Below, piece after piece: positions 52,189 through 59,801 of a stretch of DNA of 64,000 nt. Each line of letters opens with the position of its first letter. The stretch's first letter is position 1. The stretch spans positions 124,001 to 188,000 of the forward strand of contig CANQDK010000001.1 of NCBI GenBank assembly GCA_947591785.1, read 5' to 3'. The position numbers and the translations under genes are program-made. The notes beneath the pieces are model-generated. The model was not told where the DNA came from, did no database searches, and saw nothing but the letters and a program-made list of their open reading frames with translations. Origin of the DNA: an uncultured Clostridia bacterium. Its GTDB lineage: Bacteria > Bacillota > Clostridia > Christensenellales > UBA1242.

Positions 52189-52407
52189 ATGGAAAAAAGG
52201 ATTGATGAATTGCTAATTAATGATAAATTTGCAAATTTACAACAGGTTGCGGAGATTTTGAAAGAAGAAGTGACTCCTCTTGCGAGAAATTTTCTTCTTT
52301 TTGACAAAGAACCTGTTGTTAGATTTAAAAAAGTGGAAAACAAATTTATTTTCGATATTGAAATTGAAGCGGACAGAGTGAAATCTTTTGGAATTCGCCT
52401 AATTTAA
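52189..52407 (+). CDS. Small protein of unknown function downstream of minD
   Basis: This is a 72-residue soluble protein: a helical N-terminal half (IDELLINDKFANLQQVAEILKE in part) and a beta-like C-terminal half (VVRFKKVENKFIFDIEIEADRV). It sits 52 nt after minD, the position minE takes in many genomes, and has a good GGAGG site. I cannot see MinE hallmarks (the RLQII-type helix). Conserved position and compact layout suggest a real gene, perhaps a MinD partner. It is followed by a bidirectional terminator. Confidence 0.7.
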   Translation: MEKRIDELLINDKFANLQQVAEILKEEVTPLARNFLLFDKEPVVRFKKVENKFIFDIEIEADRVKSFGIRLI

Positions 52408-52451
52408 CTTCAAATTGTTTAAAATTGGTGAAAAATGCTTTTAATAAAAAA

Positions 52452-52487
52452 AAGAGGACAAAATAAATCCTCTTAATTATTTTTTTT
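52452..52487. terminator. Bidirectional terminator, minD cluster and degV
   Basis: AAGAGGA (52452-52458) pairs with TCCTCTT (52468-52474). Plus-strand T-run follows at ~52480 and an A-run (minus-strand T-run) precedes it. Confidence 0.82.
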
Positions 52488-52490
52488 AGT

Positions 52491-53327
52491 TTACACGAAG
52501 TAAACCATTCCGTAACAATCAGGCCCAGCATGTGTGCCAACAACACAGCCAATTTCATGGATTGGTATGTTGTCTGGATTAATGTCCAAAGCATCAGCGT
52601 AACGTTCAAGAAAGTTTGTTATCAATTTTGGATTTGCAGAATGCCCAAAATAGATTGGATATGCACGATTACGCTTATTTGCACATTCAACCATAAATTC
52701 GTTTGCTTTTTCGCCAACCTTTTTTGCAATATTGTTGACTTTTCCGCCATCAAGACTTATGATTGGCCTGATTTTCAGTGCCGATGCAGCAAAATAACTT
52801 GCTGTTGAAAGTCTGCCTCCTTGTTTAAGATACTTCAAATCACCGACAACTGCAACCAATCTTACACTTGTTTTAAGACGTTCAAGTTCGTCAATAACTT
52901 GTTGAGGTTCGGCTTCAGGGTGAGTTTTGATATATTTTACAATTTCAACAATTAAAGCCCCTTCTGCAAAAGTTGTGACACGACTGTCACAAATATAAAC
53001 ATTTTTCATTCCAAGATTTTCAACTGCATTTTTTGCTTGAGCAATTGTTCCTGCAAGATCAGAAGAAATTACTATTGTCAAAACAAACCAATCTTCTTTG
53101 TTTAAATAAGGGGTGAAGGCATTCTCAAATTTATATTGATTTGGCTGACTTGTTTTTGGAATGATTCCCGTTGATTTAAGTTTTTTATAAAATTCGTCAT
53201 TAGGCATGCCTTCTGGATATAATTCGCCATTAAAGTTTATTTCAATTGGAAGGATTGTGATATTGTTTTCTTTGGCAAACGATAATGGCATATCAACTGA
53301 TGCTTCTGTTACAATTTTATAATTCAT
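52491..53327 (-). CDS. DegV family fatty-acid-binding protein
   Basis: DegV proteins bind fatty acids and act as FakB-type partners of fatty acid kinase. The 278-residue protein has IVTEASVDMPLSFAKEN (~4-20), the lipid-binding PKTSQPNQYKFENAF segment (~60), VISSDLAGTIAQAKNA (~88), LKYLKQGGRLS (~160) and KIRPIISLDGG (~178), as in the family. ATG 53327 is preferred because GTGAGGA lies at ribosome-site distance; an upstream in-frame codon at 53393 would add 22 Lys-rich, unrelated residues. The fatty acid kinase gene is not in this window. It is monocistronic. Confidence 0.93.
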   Translation of the reverse strand: MNYKIVTEASVDMPLSFAKENNITILPIEINFNGELYPEGMPNDEFYKKLKSTGIIPKTSQPNQYKFENAFTPYLNKEDWFVLTIVISSDLAGTIAQAKNAVENLGMKNVYICDSRVTTFAEGALIVEIVKYIKTHPEAEPQQVIDELERLKTSVRLVAVVGDLKYLKQGGRLSTASYFAASALKIRPIISLDGGKVNNIAKKVGEKANEFMVECANKRNRAYPIYFGHSANPKLITNFLERYADALDINPDNIPIHEIGCVVGTHAGPDCYGMVYFV

Positions 53328-53501
53328 AAAATCCTCACTTTTAAGTTTTTCCTTAAATAATCTTTTAAGTTTTTCCATAGATAATAATAACAAATCTTTG
53401 TTTAAATTGCAAATTTATTGAGTGTATTTTATAAGAAATTTGTTTATTTTTATTAAAAATTTTTAAATAATTTATATGAAACAAATATGTTATAAATTAA
53501 A

Positions 53502-53541
53502 AAAAGCAAAAAATTGAAAATTCAAAATTTTGCTTTTGTTG
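53502..53541 (-). terminator. Terminator of the ABC transporter operon
   Basis: Read on the minus strand, AAAAGCAAAA pairs with TTTTGC-like sequence to give an AT-rich stem containing GCAAAA/TTTTGC, followed by seven T. Confidence 0.7.
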
Positions 53542-53548
53542 ATTTAAA

Positions 53549-55273
53549 TTAGTTCTTCTTAAACAGTTGATTTGTGAAGTTGTAAAGAAGTCCAACCACA
53601 ACAATATAGTATGTAAGAGAGATGAAGAAATTTCCATGTGAATATAGCGGTGTTTGCAAAAATCCCGCATTAACAATTCCTCCGCCAAGGAAAGAAGTTA
53701 AATCAGCGTGTATGAATGGGAACAAACAGTATATTAAAGATGTGTGGAAGAAAATGTTGAATATCGTTGCTGCTGCGAATATGACAAGGGCAATAGCAAA
53801 TGAGAGTTCAAATCTACGCGTGATGTTCATAAGGAAAATTGTCATAACAGAATAGAATATCACTTGCATTTCAATTCCTAACAATTTTAATATAAAGAAG
53901 ATGAATGGAGAAACAAGATAGGCTGTGCTATTGTTGAAAACTGCAAGAATTGAGCCTGGCAGTAATGAAGAAAACAACAATGCCCAAATCAATGAAACTA
54001 TGGCAAACAGTCCTAAAATTGCTGAAGTGGAGAAAACTATTGCTAAAAATTTTCCTGCAAAAACTTGGCTGTATCTCACATCTTGTGACAAGAGCAAGTC
54101 CATTTTGCCATTTCTTCTGTCACGCCCAAACAATTTATATGCACAGAATATTCCAAAGATTATTGCAAGAAATCCAATGATGCTCAAAACAAAATATGCA
54201 CTGTCAAAAGCTGTTTCTTTGTATGAGGCAATGTTGAAGTTGAGAGGATTTTGATATTGTTCATAATACAAGTTTTCGTTATCCAAGAAATAATTGAATT
54301 GTGTAAGAGAAGTCTTGATTGCTTCTTCTTGAATTGGGGTGTAGGTGTGAAGATTGTTTAAGTTTCCAAAATGTGTTTGCAAAAGAAGTTTCAACTCATT
54401 TATAATTGAAAATTTTGAACCTTCACAGATAAGTTTGTAAGTTGTTGCAAGACTTTGAAGTTCTTGTATGTAAGAAGTGTCACCTCTTATTGCTGATGAA
54501 TTAATTTCATTCATTTCTTTCTCAACAAGTCCAAGTTTTGCCCTTGAACGTTCAACATACTTCGTTTTGAGTTGAGAAATTTTTTCTTCGTCAAAAACTA
54601 TTGAAATAATTTCGTTTTCAACAAGATTGCTTAAAGATGTGAAAATCTTGATTTCGCTGTGTAATTTATTTAAAATGCTTTCAATTTCTTTTCTTGAAAA
54701 GGATTGTTTTGTTAAGTCACTAAGGTGTTTGGGGTTAAGTATTTCTTGAAAAGAATTGTTTATTTTTTCTAATTCTGCAAATTGTTTTTTTGTAAAAATA
54801 ATTTTGCTTTTAAACTCTTCAACAGTTCTTTGCTCTTTAACAAATTCATCTAAGGCTTTTGCGTTTTCAAGGATTTCATTTATTCCTTGAGTTAAATATT
54901 CATTATTATCATTAATAAGCGAGTTTTCCACTTTGTTGTATATATTAAGGAATTTTGAGTTTATTTCTTTTAATTCTTCATATTCCAAATTTTCTTGATT
55001 CTTATCAATAGTTTTGAAATAGTTTTCCGCTTCATTCATGATGCCTAGTAAGTTTGATTTTGAATCTGCATAGTTTCCATTTCTAAAATTGTCATATACA
55101 CTTTGTGTTGTGGAGCCAACTATTGTTGCTTTATATTCGGGAGTTGTCGGTATTTTATAAAAGATGCTAAAAATCATGCATGCACAGAGCAAAATTCCCA
55201 CAACAGACAAAGTTATTGGGTTTAGCACAAGTCGTTTGAAGTCATAAGTGGCAATTCTTAAAATTTTTCTCAT
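53549..55273 (-). CDS. ABC-2 type transporter permease with large extracytoplasmic loop
   Basis: This 574-residue permease has one N-terminal helix (~15-38), an extracytoplasmic region of ~300 residues that is Glu/Lys/Asn-rich and mainly helical (~40-345), then five helices (~350-375, ~405-440, ~445-490, ~500-535, ~545-567). This layout matches ABC-2 exporters whose long loop follows helix 1. The cytoplasmic coupling loop KLFGRDRRNGKMDLLLSQDV (~376-395) is typical of ABC-2 permeases. The ATPase gene upstream overlaps it by 4 nt. The substrate cannot be told from sequence. Confidence 0.88.
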   Translation of the reverse strand: MRKILRIATYDFKRLVLNPITLSVVGILLCACMIFSIFYKIPTTPEYKATIVGSTTQSVYDNFRNGNYADSKSNLLGIMNEAENYFKTIDKNQENLEYEELKEINSKFLNIYNKVENSLINDNNEYLTQGINEILENAKALDEFVKEQRTVEEFKSKIIFTKKQFAELEKINNSFQEILNPKHLSDLTKQSFSRKEIESILNKLHSEIKIFTSLSNLVENEIISIVFDEEKISQLKTKYVERSRAKLGLVEKEMNEINSSAIRGDTSYIQELQSLATTYKLICEGSKFSIINELKLLLQTHFGNLNNLHTYTPIQEEAIKTSLTQFNYFLDNENLYYEQYQNPLNFNIASYKETAFDSAYFVLSIIGFLAIIFGIFCAYKLFGRDRRNGKMDLLLSQDVRYSQVFAGKFLAIVFSTSAILGLFAIVSLIWALLFSSLLPGSILAVFNNSTAYLVSPFIFFILKLLGIEMQVIFYSVMTIFLMNITRRFELSFAIALVIFAAATIFNIFFHTSLIYCLFPFIHADLTSFLGGGIVNAGFLQTPLYSHGNFFISLTYYIVVVGLLYNFTNQLFKKN

Positions 55274-56202
55274 TCTTTTTCCTCCTTAAAGAATGGGGTT
55301 AATTTTGCAAAAATTTTTTCCGCTTTACGATTCAAAAAGCCTGCACTATAAACTGAAAGTTTCTTTTTTGTTATAAAGAAAACGATTTCAGCAACCTTAT
55401 CTTCATCTGCTTCAAAAAGAATCCTTTTGTCAAGAATTTTTACATGTAAGTTGAACTCTTCTTTTATAAGTTTTCCAATATAATGAGGATATTTCACTTT
55501 AATAAATGCAAATGTGGTGTCATCTGTAAACTTTATAAGGTTTTTATTTTCAATAATTTCTTTGATTTGTCGATTTTCATAGAGGATAAATTTGTCACAA
55601 ATCTGTTCTATATCTTCAATGTTTTCTGAAGTGATTATAATGGTTTTTCCTTCTTGACGGAATTTAGCCAAAGTGTCTTTCACAAGTTTAAGATGTTTTT
55701 GAGGCATATTTTTGAAAGGTTCATCAATCAACAAAAGTTCTGGATTAGTGACAAGGCCGATGGCAAGCCCCATAAGTTTGCGTTCATAATATGACAAATT
55801 TTTCACTCTTGTGCGAGCCTTTTTCACAAGATGGAATTTGTTTAGGACTCTCATTATTTTGACTTTGTCATAACTCTCGCTTAGCATCGACAAATATTTT
55901 ATATTTTCAAAGACAGTTTGATATTTGAAAAAAACAGGGGGATCAAAGCAAGTGCTGACTCTACGCAGGATTTTTTTGTTGGTATAGATATCCTTTCCAT
56001 CAATAAAAACTTGTCCAGGAGAAATTGGTAAAGAACCTGAAATTGCTTTGATAAGGCTTGTTTTCCCAGATTTTTGCTCACCGATAAGCCCATAGCACGA
56101 GCCTTTTTCTATTGTTAAAGAAACATTTTTCACCAAAAAACGTTCTTTGATAAGAACTGAGAGATTTCTGGTTTCTAAAAAAAATTGTGTTTCGTTTTCC
56201 AT
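55270..56202 (-). CDS. ABC transporter ATP-binding protein
   Basis: This 310-residue ATPase pairs with the permease downstream. Walker A is GLIGEQKSGKTSLI (~38-51). The signature motif is degenerate, LSYYERKLMGLA (~136-147) instead of LSGGQ, and Walker B is LLLIDEPF (~158-165). The D-loop position holds NMPQKH, and the switch His is replaced by Ser in IIITSEN, so the usual catalytic H-loop is missing. C-terminal ~90 residues form an extra alpha/beta domain common in ABC-2 exporters. The start ATG 56202 has no ribosome site because its promoter predicts a leaderless mRNA. Weak or altered ATP hydrolysis is possible. Confidence 0.88.
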   Translation of the reverse strand: MENETQFFLETRNLSVLIKERFLVKNVSLTIEKGSCYGLIGEQKSGKTSLIKAISGSLPISPGQVFIDGKDIYTNKKILRRVSTCFDPPVFFKYQTVFENIKYLSMLSESYDKVKIMRVLNKFHLVKKARTRVKNLSYYERKLMGLAIGLVTNPELLLIDEPFKNMPQKHLKLVKDTLAKFRQEGKTIIITSENIEDIEQICDKFILYENRQIKEIIENKNLIKFTDDTTFAFIKVKYPHYIGKLIKEEFNLHVKILDKRILFEADEDKVAEIVFFITKKKLSVYSAGFLNRKAEKIFAKLTPFFKEEKE

Positions 56203-56209
56203 ATACTTT

Positions 56210-56238
56210 ATTATAACAAATAAATTATAAATTGTAAA
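56210..56238 (-). promoter_or_regulatory. Promoter of the ABC transporter operon, predicted leaderless transcript
   Basis: On the minus strand: -35 TTTACA (56233-56238), 17-bp spacer, extended -10 TGTTATAAT (hexamer 56210-56215). Only 7 nt (AAAGTAT) separate the -10 from ATG at 56202, so the mRNA should start at or next to the A of ATG. Confidence 0.8.
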
Positions 56239-56309
56239 GTCTTTTTTTTAATTCTTATTATGTCACTTTTATGGCAAAAAATTTAAAATTCTAGAAAAAT
56301 TGAAATAAT

Positions 56310-56339
56310 CAAACAAAAAAAGCAGGTTTTAAGGCTGCT
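56310..56339 (-). terminator. Terminator overlapping the DUF4364 stop codon
   Basis: AGCAG and CTGCT (plus 56321-56325 and 56335-56339) form the stem. On the minus strand a T-run follows. The stem begins within the stop codon. Confidence 0.75.
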
Positions 56340-56871
56340 AATCTGTGTTAATAAGATTTTCAAAGATATATTCATAGACGCTTGGAGCAGATTGTTTCCA
56401 CTTTTTACATGCTTCTTCTGCGGATTGTCGGGTTGGGGCTTTAACTTTTATTTCAAAAAGTGGTGTGCTTATTAAACTTTCATAGATTCTCATTGTCACA
56501 ATATAACTTCCATCTTCAGAATCTGTGTAGTTTGCATAAAATTCTTGTGATTGTTTGATTGAAAGTCTGTTTGCTTTGCTGTATGCAATAATTTCATCTT
56601 GGAGATTTTTTGGAATTTTTCGATAGAAGTATGACAAGCAATCGCGGCCCTCAAAAGTGAGAGTGTAACGCATTTCACCTTCTTTGCACTCTGTTTTGTA
56701 AACAAGTTTTGATTCAGTGAGTTGATATAACAAATCAAGACAATCCATATAATTTATCCATTCATGCTTGATTGAACAAATATCAATAATAGAGTTTTCT
56801 GTCAATGGCATTTCCATTTTTTCTAAACAGAAAAGAATTATTAATTTATTTGTAACTGCATCGTAATTCAC
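56338..56871 (-). CDS. DUF4364 family protein, probable regulator
   Basis: This is a 177-residue protein. The N-terminal ~75 residues form a winged-helix-like pattern (TNKLIILFCLEKMEMPLTENSI...YMDCLDLLYQLTESKLV). The rest fits the DUF4364 family, common in Clostridia, including TLTFEGRDCLSYFYRKIP and a beta-rich C-terminus. A role in transcription is suggested only by the winged-helix part. The start is taken as GTG 56871 with GGAG 8 nt before it, because the promoter lies between this codon and an upstream ATG at 56922. It is divergent from the acidic helical gene at 57013. Confidence 0.85.
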   Translation of the reverse strand: MNYDAVTNKLIILFCLEKMEMPLTENSIIDICSIKHEWINYMDCLDLLYQLTESKLVYKTECKEGEMRYTLTFEGRDCLSYFYRKIPKNLQDEIIAYSKANRLSIKQSQEFYANYTDSEDGSYIVTMRIYESLISTPLFEIKVKAPTRQSAEEACKKWKQSAPSVYEYIFENLINTD

Positions 56872-56893
56872 TGAACATTCTCCATTCAGTGAA

Positions 56894-56922
56894 ATTTTAT
56901 CACAAATAATAAAAATAATCAA
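56894..56922 (-). promoter_or_regulatory. Promoter of the DUF4364 gene
   Basis: On the minus strand: -35 TTGATT (56917-56922), 17-bp spacer, extended -10 TGATAAAAT (hexamer 56894-56899). Confidence 0.75.
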
Positions 56923-56949
56923 ATTTTTTATAAGCTTTTGAAATTTTAT

Positions 56950-56977
56950 TTGATTTTTGATTGCGATGTGTTACAAT
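56950..56977 (+). promoter_or_regulatory. Promoter of the acidic helical protein gene
   Basis: -35 TTGATT (56950-56955), 16-bp spacer, extended -10 TGTTACAAT (hexamer 56972-56977). It is 27 bp from the divergent DUF4364 promoter. GGAGG precedes ATG 57013. Confidence 0.75.
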
Positions 56978-57012
56978 ACAAGTGCAAATAAAAAATTTCT
57001 GGAGGTAATGGT

Positions 57013-57885
57013 ATGGAATGCAAGAACATTGTTGATGTTCAAAAATTTGTTTTGGAATGCAATGATTTGTTGACAGGAAGATTTTTTGATTTAAATAAAA
57101 GATTGGAAAAGTTTTTGACAACATTGACTCAAAGCGAAGATATCGTTGATTTTTTGGCAGAGTGCCTTTTGGGGTTTGATGAAAAGAATGGAATTGATGA
57201 AGCATTTTCAATAGATCGCAAAACAGGGAATGCAAGAGTAACTCTTCCAACAGATGAGAAGAAAAAACTTGCTCTTTTCACAACAATTTTCAATGATATA
57301 TCAAGTCAAAAGGTGAATGCAAATCAATTTTTAGAAACATATTTTCAAAACAATAAATTCACTCCAACACAACTTTTCCTAGAAATTGTTGTCAAGCCTT
57401 ATCGCGATATGATTTGTAAACATTTTGAAGTTTCTCCACAATTAACAGAAGAGGATATAAAGAAAACAGCAAAAGAGGAAATTCTCAAAGCAAAGACAGA
57501 AACTGTTGAAGAAGAGAAAGAAGTTGAAGATGTTAAAGACGAAACAGAAGAACTTCCTCATTTAACCGAAATTTTGAACGAAGAGATAAAATCGTGCAAT
57601 CAGGTTTTGGCACTTTTAAAATTCGAAAAGAAAAAAACAGATATGCTTGATGATGTTGAATTTATCACAAATGCAATTATACAAGCCTGTGAGAAAAAAG
57701 ATTTGATGGCTGTCAACGGTTTGATTATTGGATTGAATTATGCTTCAAAAAAGATAAGAAATGTTCGACATTTGGTTCAGGATATGAACAATCTTATTTT
57801 TGATTATTATGACTATCTTGCAAATCTTCAAAAAGATGACGATGAAGAAGAGTTAAATGAAGAGGAAGAACAAGAAGAAGATTAA
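57013..57885 (+). CDS. Acidic helical protein of unknown function
   Basis: This 290-residue cytosolic protein is almost entirely helical by composition and has no signal, membrane helix or enzyme motif. Residues ~1-155 form one helical domain. Residues ~158-185 are a Glu/Lys/Val linker. Residues ~185-275 form a second helical part with Leu heptad character (LNEEIKSCNQVLALLKF). The last ~17 residues are nearly all Asp/Glu. GGAGG and a good promoter make it a real gene. It shares a promoter region with the divergent DUF4364 gene. I cannot assign a function. Confidence 0.7.
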   Translation: MECKNIVDVQKFVLECNDLLTGRFFDLNKRLEKFLTTLTQSEDIVDFLAECLLGFDEKNGIDEAFSIDRKTGNARVTLPTDEKKKLALFTTIFNDISSQKVNANQFLETYFQNNKFTPTQLFLEIVVKPYRDMICKHFEVSPQLTEEDIKKTAKEEILKAKTETVEEEKEVEDVKDETEELPHLTEILNEEIKSCNQVLALLKFEKKKTDMLDDVEFITNAIIQACEKKDLMAVNGLIIGLNYASKKIRNVRHLVQDMNNLIFDYYDYLANLQKDDDEEELNEEEEQEED

Positions 57886-58385
57886 TTATCACAAGTTAAA
57901 ACAGTTTGGGAATTATATTGTCAGAATGCATTATAAAATTAAAAATAAAAGAACAAAAAATTCTTTTATTTTTTTTATGAATTAAATTTAAATAAAAAAT
58001 AAAATAAAAAATTAAAATTTATTGTGTTCGATAAAAATAAAAAAATGCAATAAAAATATTAAAAAATAAATATAAAAAATTGAAAAATCCTAAAAAAATT
58101 AAATAAACAATGATTTTTTTATGTTTTTTTATTTTTTTTATTTAATTTTATTATTTTAGGGCTAATTTTTTTATAAAAATAATATTTAATAATAATAACA
58201 AAAAACGATATTTTAATAATAAAAAAATAAAATTTTTATAAAATAAATGACATTTTTAATAATATTTAATTTTTTATTTTATAAAAATTTGGTTAAGTAA
58301 AAAAATAAACAAGAAAATAAAATTTATGTCAAAAATTAAAGAATATATTTTAAAATGTTATTTCATAATAAATTTGAGGTGACTT
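57886..58385. other. Extremely AT-rich 500-bp region upstream of gerA
   Basis: From ~57950 to ~58340 the sequence is almost only A and T, with isolated G or C, more extreme than any other gap here. No gene or stable RNA is visible. Its right end carries a sigma-G-like promoter and the GAGGTG site of gerAA. Confidence 0.7.
58341..58370 (+). promoter_or_regulatory. Sigma-G-like promoter of the gerA operon
   Basis: GAATA (~58341-58345) and CATAATA (~58364-58370) lie 18 bp apart. This matches the forespore sigma-G pattern (gHATR, 17-18 bp, CATnnTA) known for germination genes. The AT-rich background raises the chance of coincidence. Confidence 0.5.
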
Positions 58386-59801
58386 TTGAATATAAAAAAG
58401 ACTTTGACTCAAATAAAAAATCAACTACATAATTCCGTTGATGTCGCAAATCGCTCAATACAAAAAAATGGTGTTGAGATTGGTTTTGTCTATCTCAAAA
58501 GTATCACCGACAACCTTATTTTTGCAGGTTCGATTTTTGAACCTATTTCTGAGTATGAAGGAGATTTAGATTTTTCTATTATATCCCAAATTGTAAAAGC
58601 CAATGATGTTAGCGAGATTGAAAAAAAAGAGATTTTAGACAAAATTTTGGACGGTGCGGTTATTGTTTTTCTTTCAAACAGTGAAAAAATTCTTAGTGTT
58701 GATATTATGAATTTTAACATGAGAACTCCGTCAGAGCCACCAACTTCACCAGTTATTATGGGGCCTCGTGAAGGGTTTACAGAAGATTTAAAAACAAACT
58801 TGAGTCTTCTTAGAAGAAGATTTCATAGTGCGGATTTGGTTTTGGATAGTATGTTTGTGGGGCAAGTGACAAAAACAAAAGTTGTTCTTGCTTATATTGA
58901 CAATATTGTGGATAAAAGAATTGTTAAAGAAATTAAAAAAAAATTAGAGAAAATTAAAATTGATGGAATTGTTGATTCCTATTATCTTGTGACTTTGCTT
59001 TCAAGTCGCCCAAACTCAATACTAAAACAAATTGGTAATGCTGAAAAACCAGATATTATTTCAGCAAAAATGTTGGAGGGTAGAATTGCTATTATTGTCG
59101 ATAATTCTCCAATTGTTTTGACAATTCCTTTTGTTTTTCTGGAAGATTTACAAAGCAGTAATGACTATTATACAAATTATATATACTCAACCATTTTGCG
59201 ATTTATAAGGGTTGTCGCAATTCTTCTTGCAACGATTGGGCCAGGAGCATATATTGCTTTTCAACTTTATCATTACAATGTTTTGCCATTTAAATATCTT
59301 ATCACAATTGCTGATTCGACACAGCAAGTTCCGTTCACTCCGTTTATTGAAATCCTTTTTATTTCACTATTATTTCAAATTTTGTATGAAGTAAGTTTGA
59401 GATTGCCTTCTTATTTGGGACTTGCAACTTCAGTTGTTGGAGCTTTGATTTTGGGGGACACTGGTGTAAAGGCAGGACTAATTTCTCCGCCAACAGTTAT
59501 TGTTGTTGCGATAGCGAAAATCGCATTATACACAGTCCCAGAACAATCTTCTCAAATAACTATTTTGCAATACATATTTCTTCTCATTGGGGCATCGCTT
59601 GGACTTTTAGGTTTGATTGGTGGAATGATATATTTCCTTGCTTATGCAAATTCAGTTGAAAATTACGATACGCCGTATCTTGCACCGTTTTCGCCATTTA
59701 TTTTAAGTGACAATAAAGATGGGGTGTTTAAAGTTCCGATAAACAAAATGGAAATCAGGCCTAAATCTTTTGATAATCAAAAAAAGGAAAGAATGAAATG
59801 A
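58386..59801 (+). CDS. gerAA: Spore germination receptor subunit A
   Basis: This is a 471-residue inner-membrane subunit of a GerA-type germinant receptor. The N-terminal soluble domain (~1-260) contains GPREGFTEDLKTNLSLLRRR (~125-144), the family hallmark. The C-terminal part has about five membrane helices, including RLPSYLGLATSVVGALILGD (~341-360) and VIVVAIAKIALYTVP. The start is TTG 58386 behind GAGGTG. It overlaps gerAB by 4 nt (ATGA). Its presence shows the organism forms endospores. The ligand is not predictable. Confidence 0.95.
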   Translation: MNIKKTLTQIKNQLHNSVDVANRSIQKNGVEIGFVYLKSITDNLIFAGSIFEPISEYEGDLDFSIISQIVKANDVSEIEKKEILDKILDGAVIVFLSNSEKILSVDIMNFNMRTPSEPPTSPVIMGPREGFTEDLKTNLSLLRRRFHSADLVLDSMFVGQVTKTKVVLAYIDNIVDKRIVKEIKKKLEKIKIDGIVDSYYLVTLLSSRPNSILKQIGNAEKPDIISAKMLEGRIAIIVDNSPIVLTIPFVFLEDLQSSNDYYTNYIYSTILRFIRVVAILLATIGPGAYIAFQLYHYNVLPFKYLITIADSTQQVPFTPFIEILFISLLFQILYEVSLRLPSYLGLATSVVGALILGDTGVKAGLISPPTVIVVAIAKIALYTVPEQSSQITILQYIFLLIGASLGLLGLIGGMIYFLAYANSVENYDTPYLAPFSPFILSDNKDGVFKVPINKMEIRPKSFDNQKKERMK

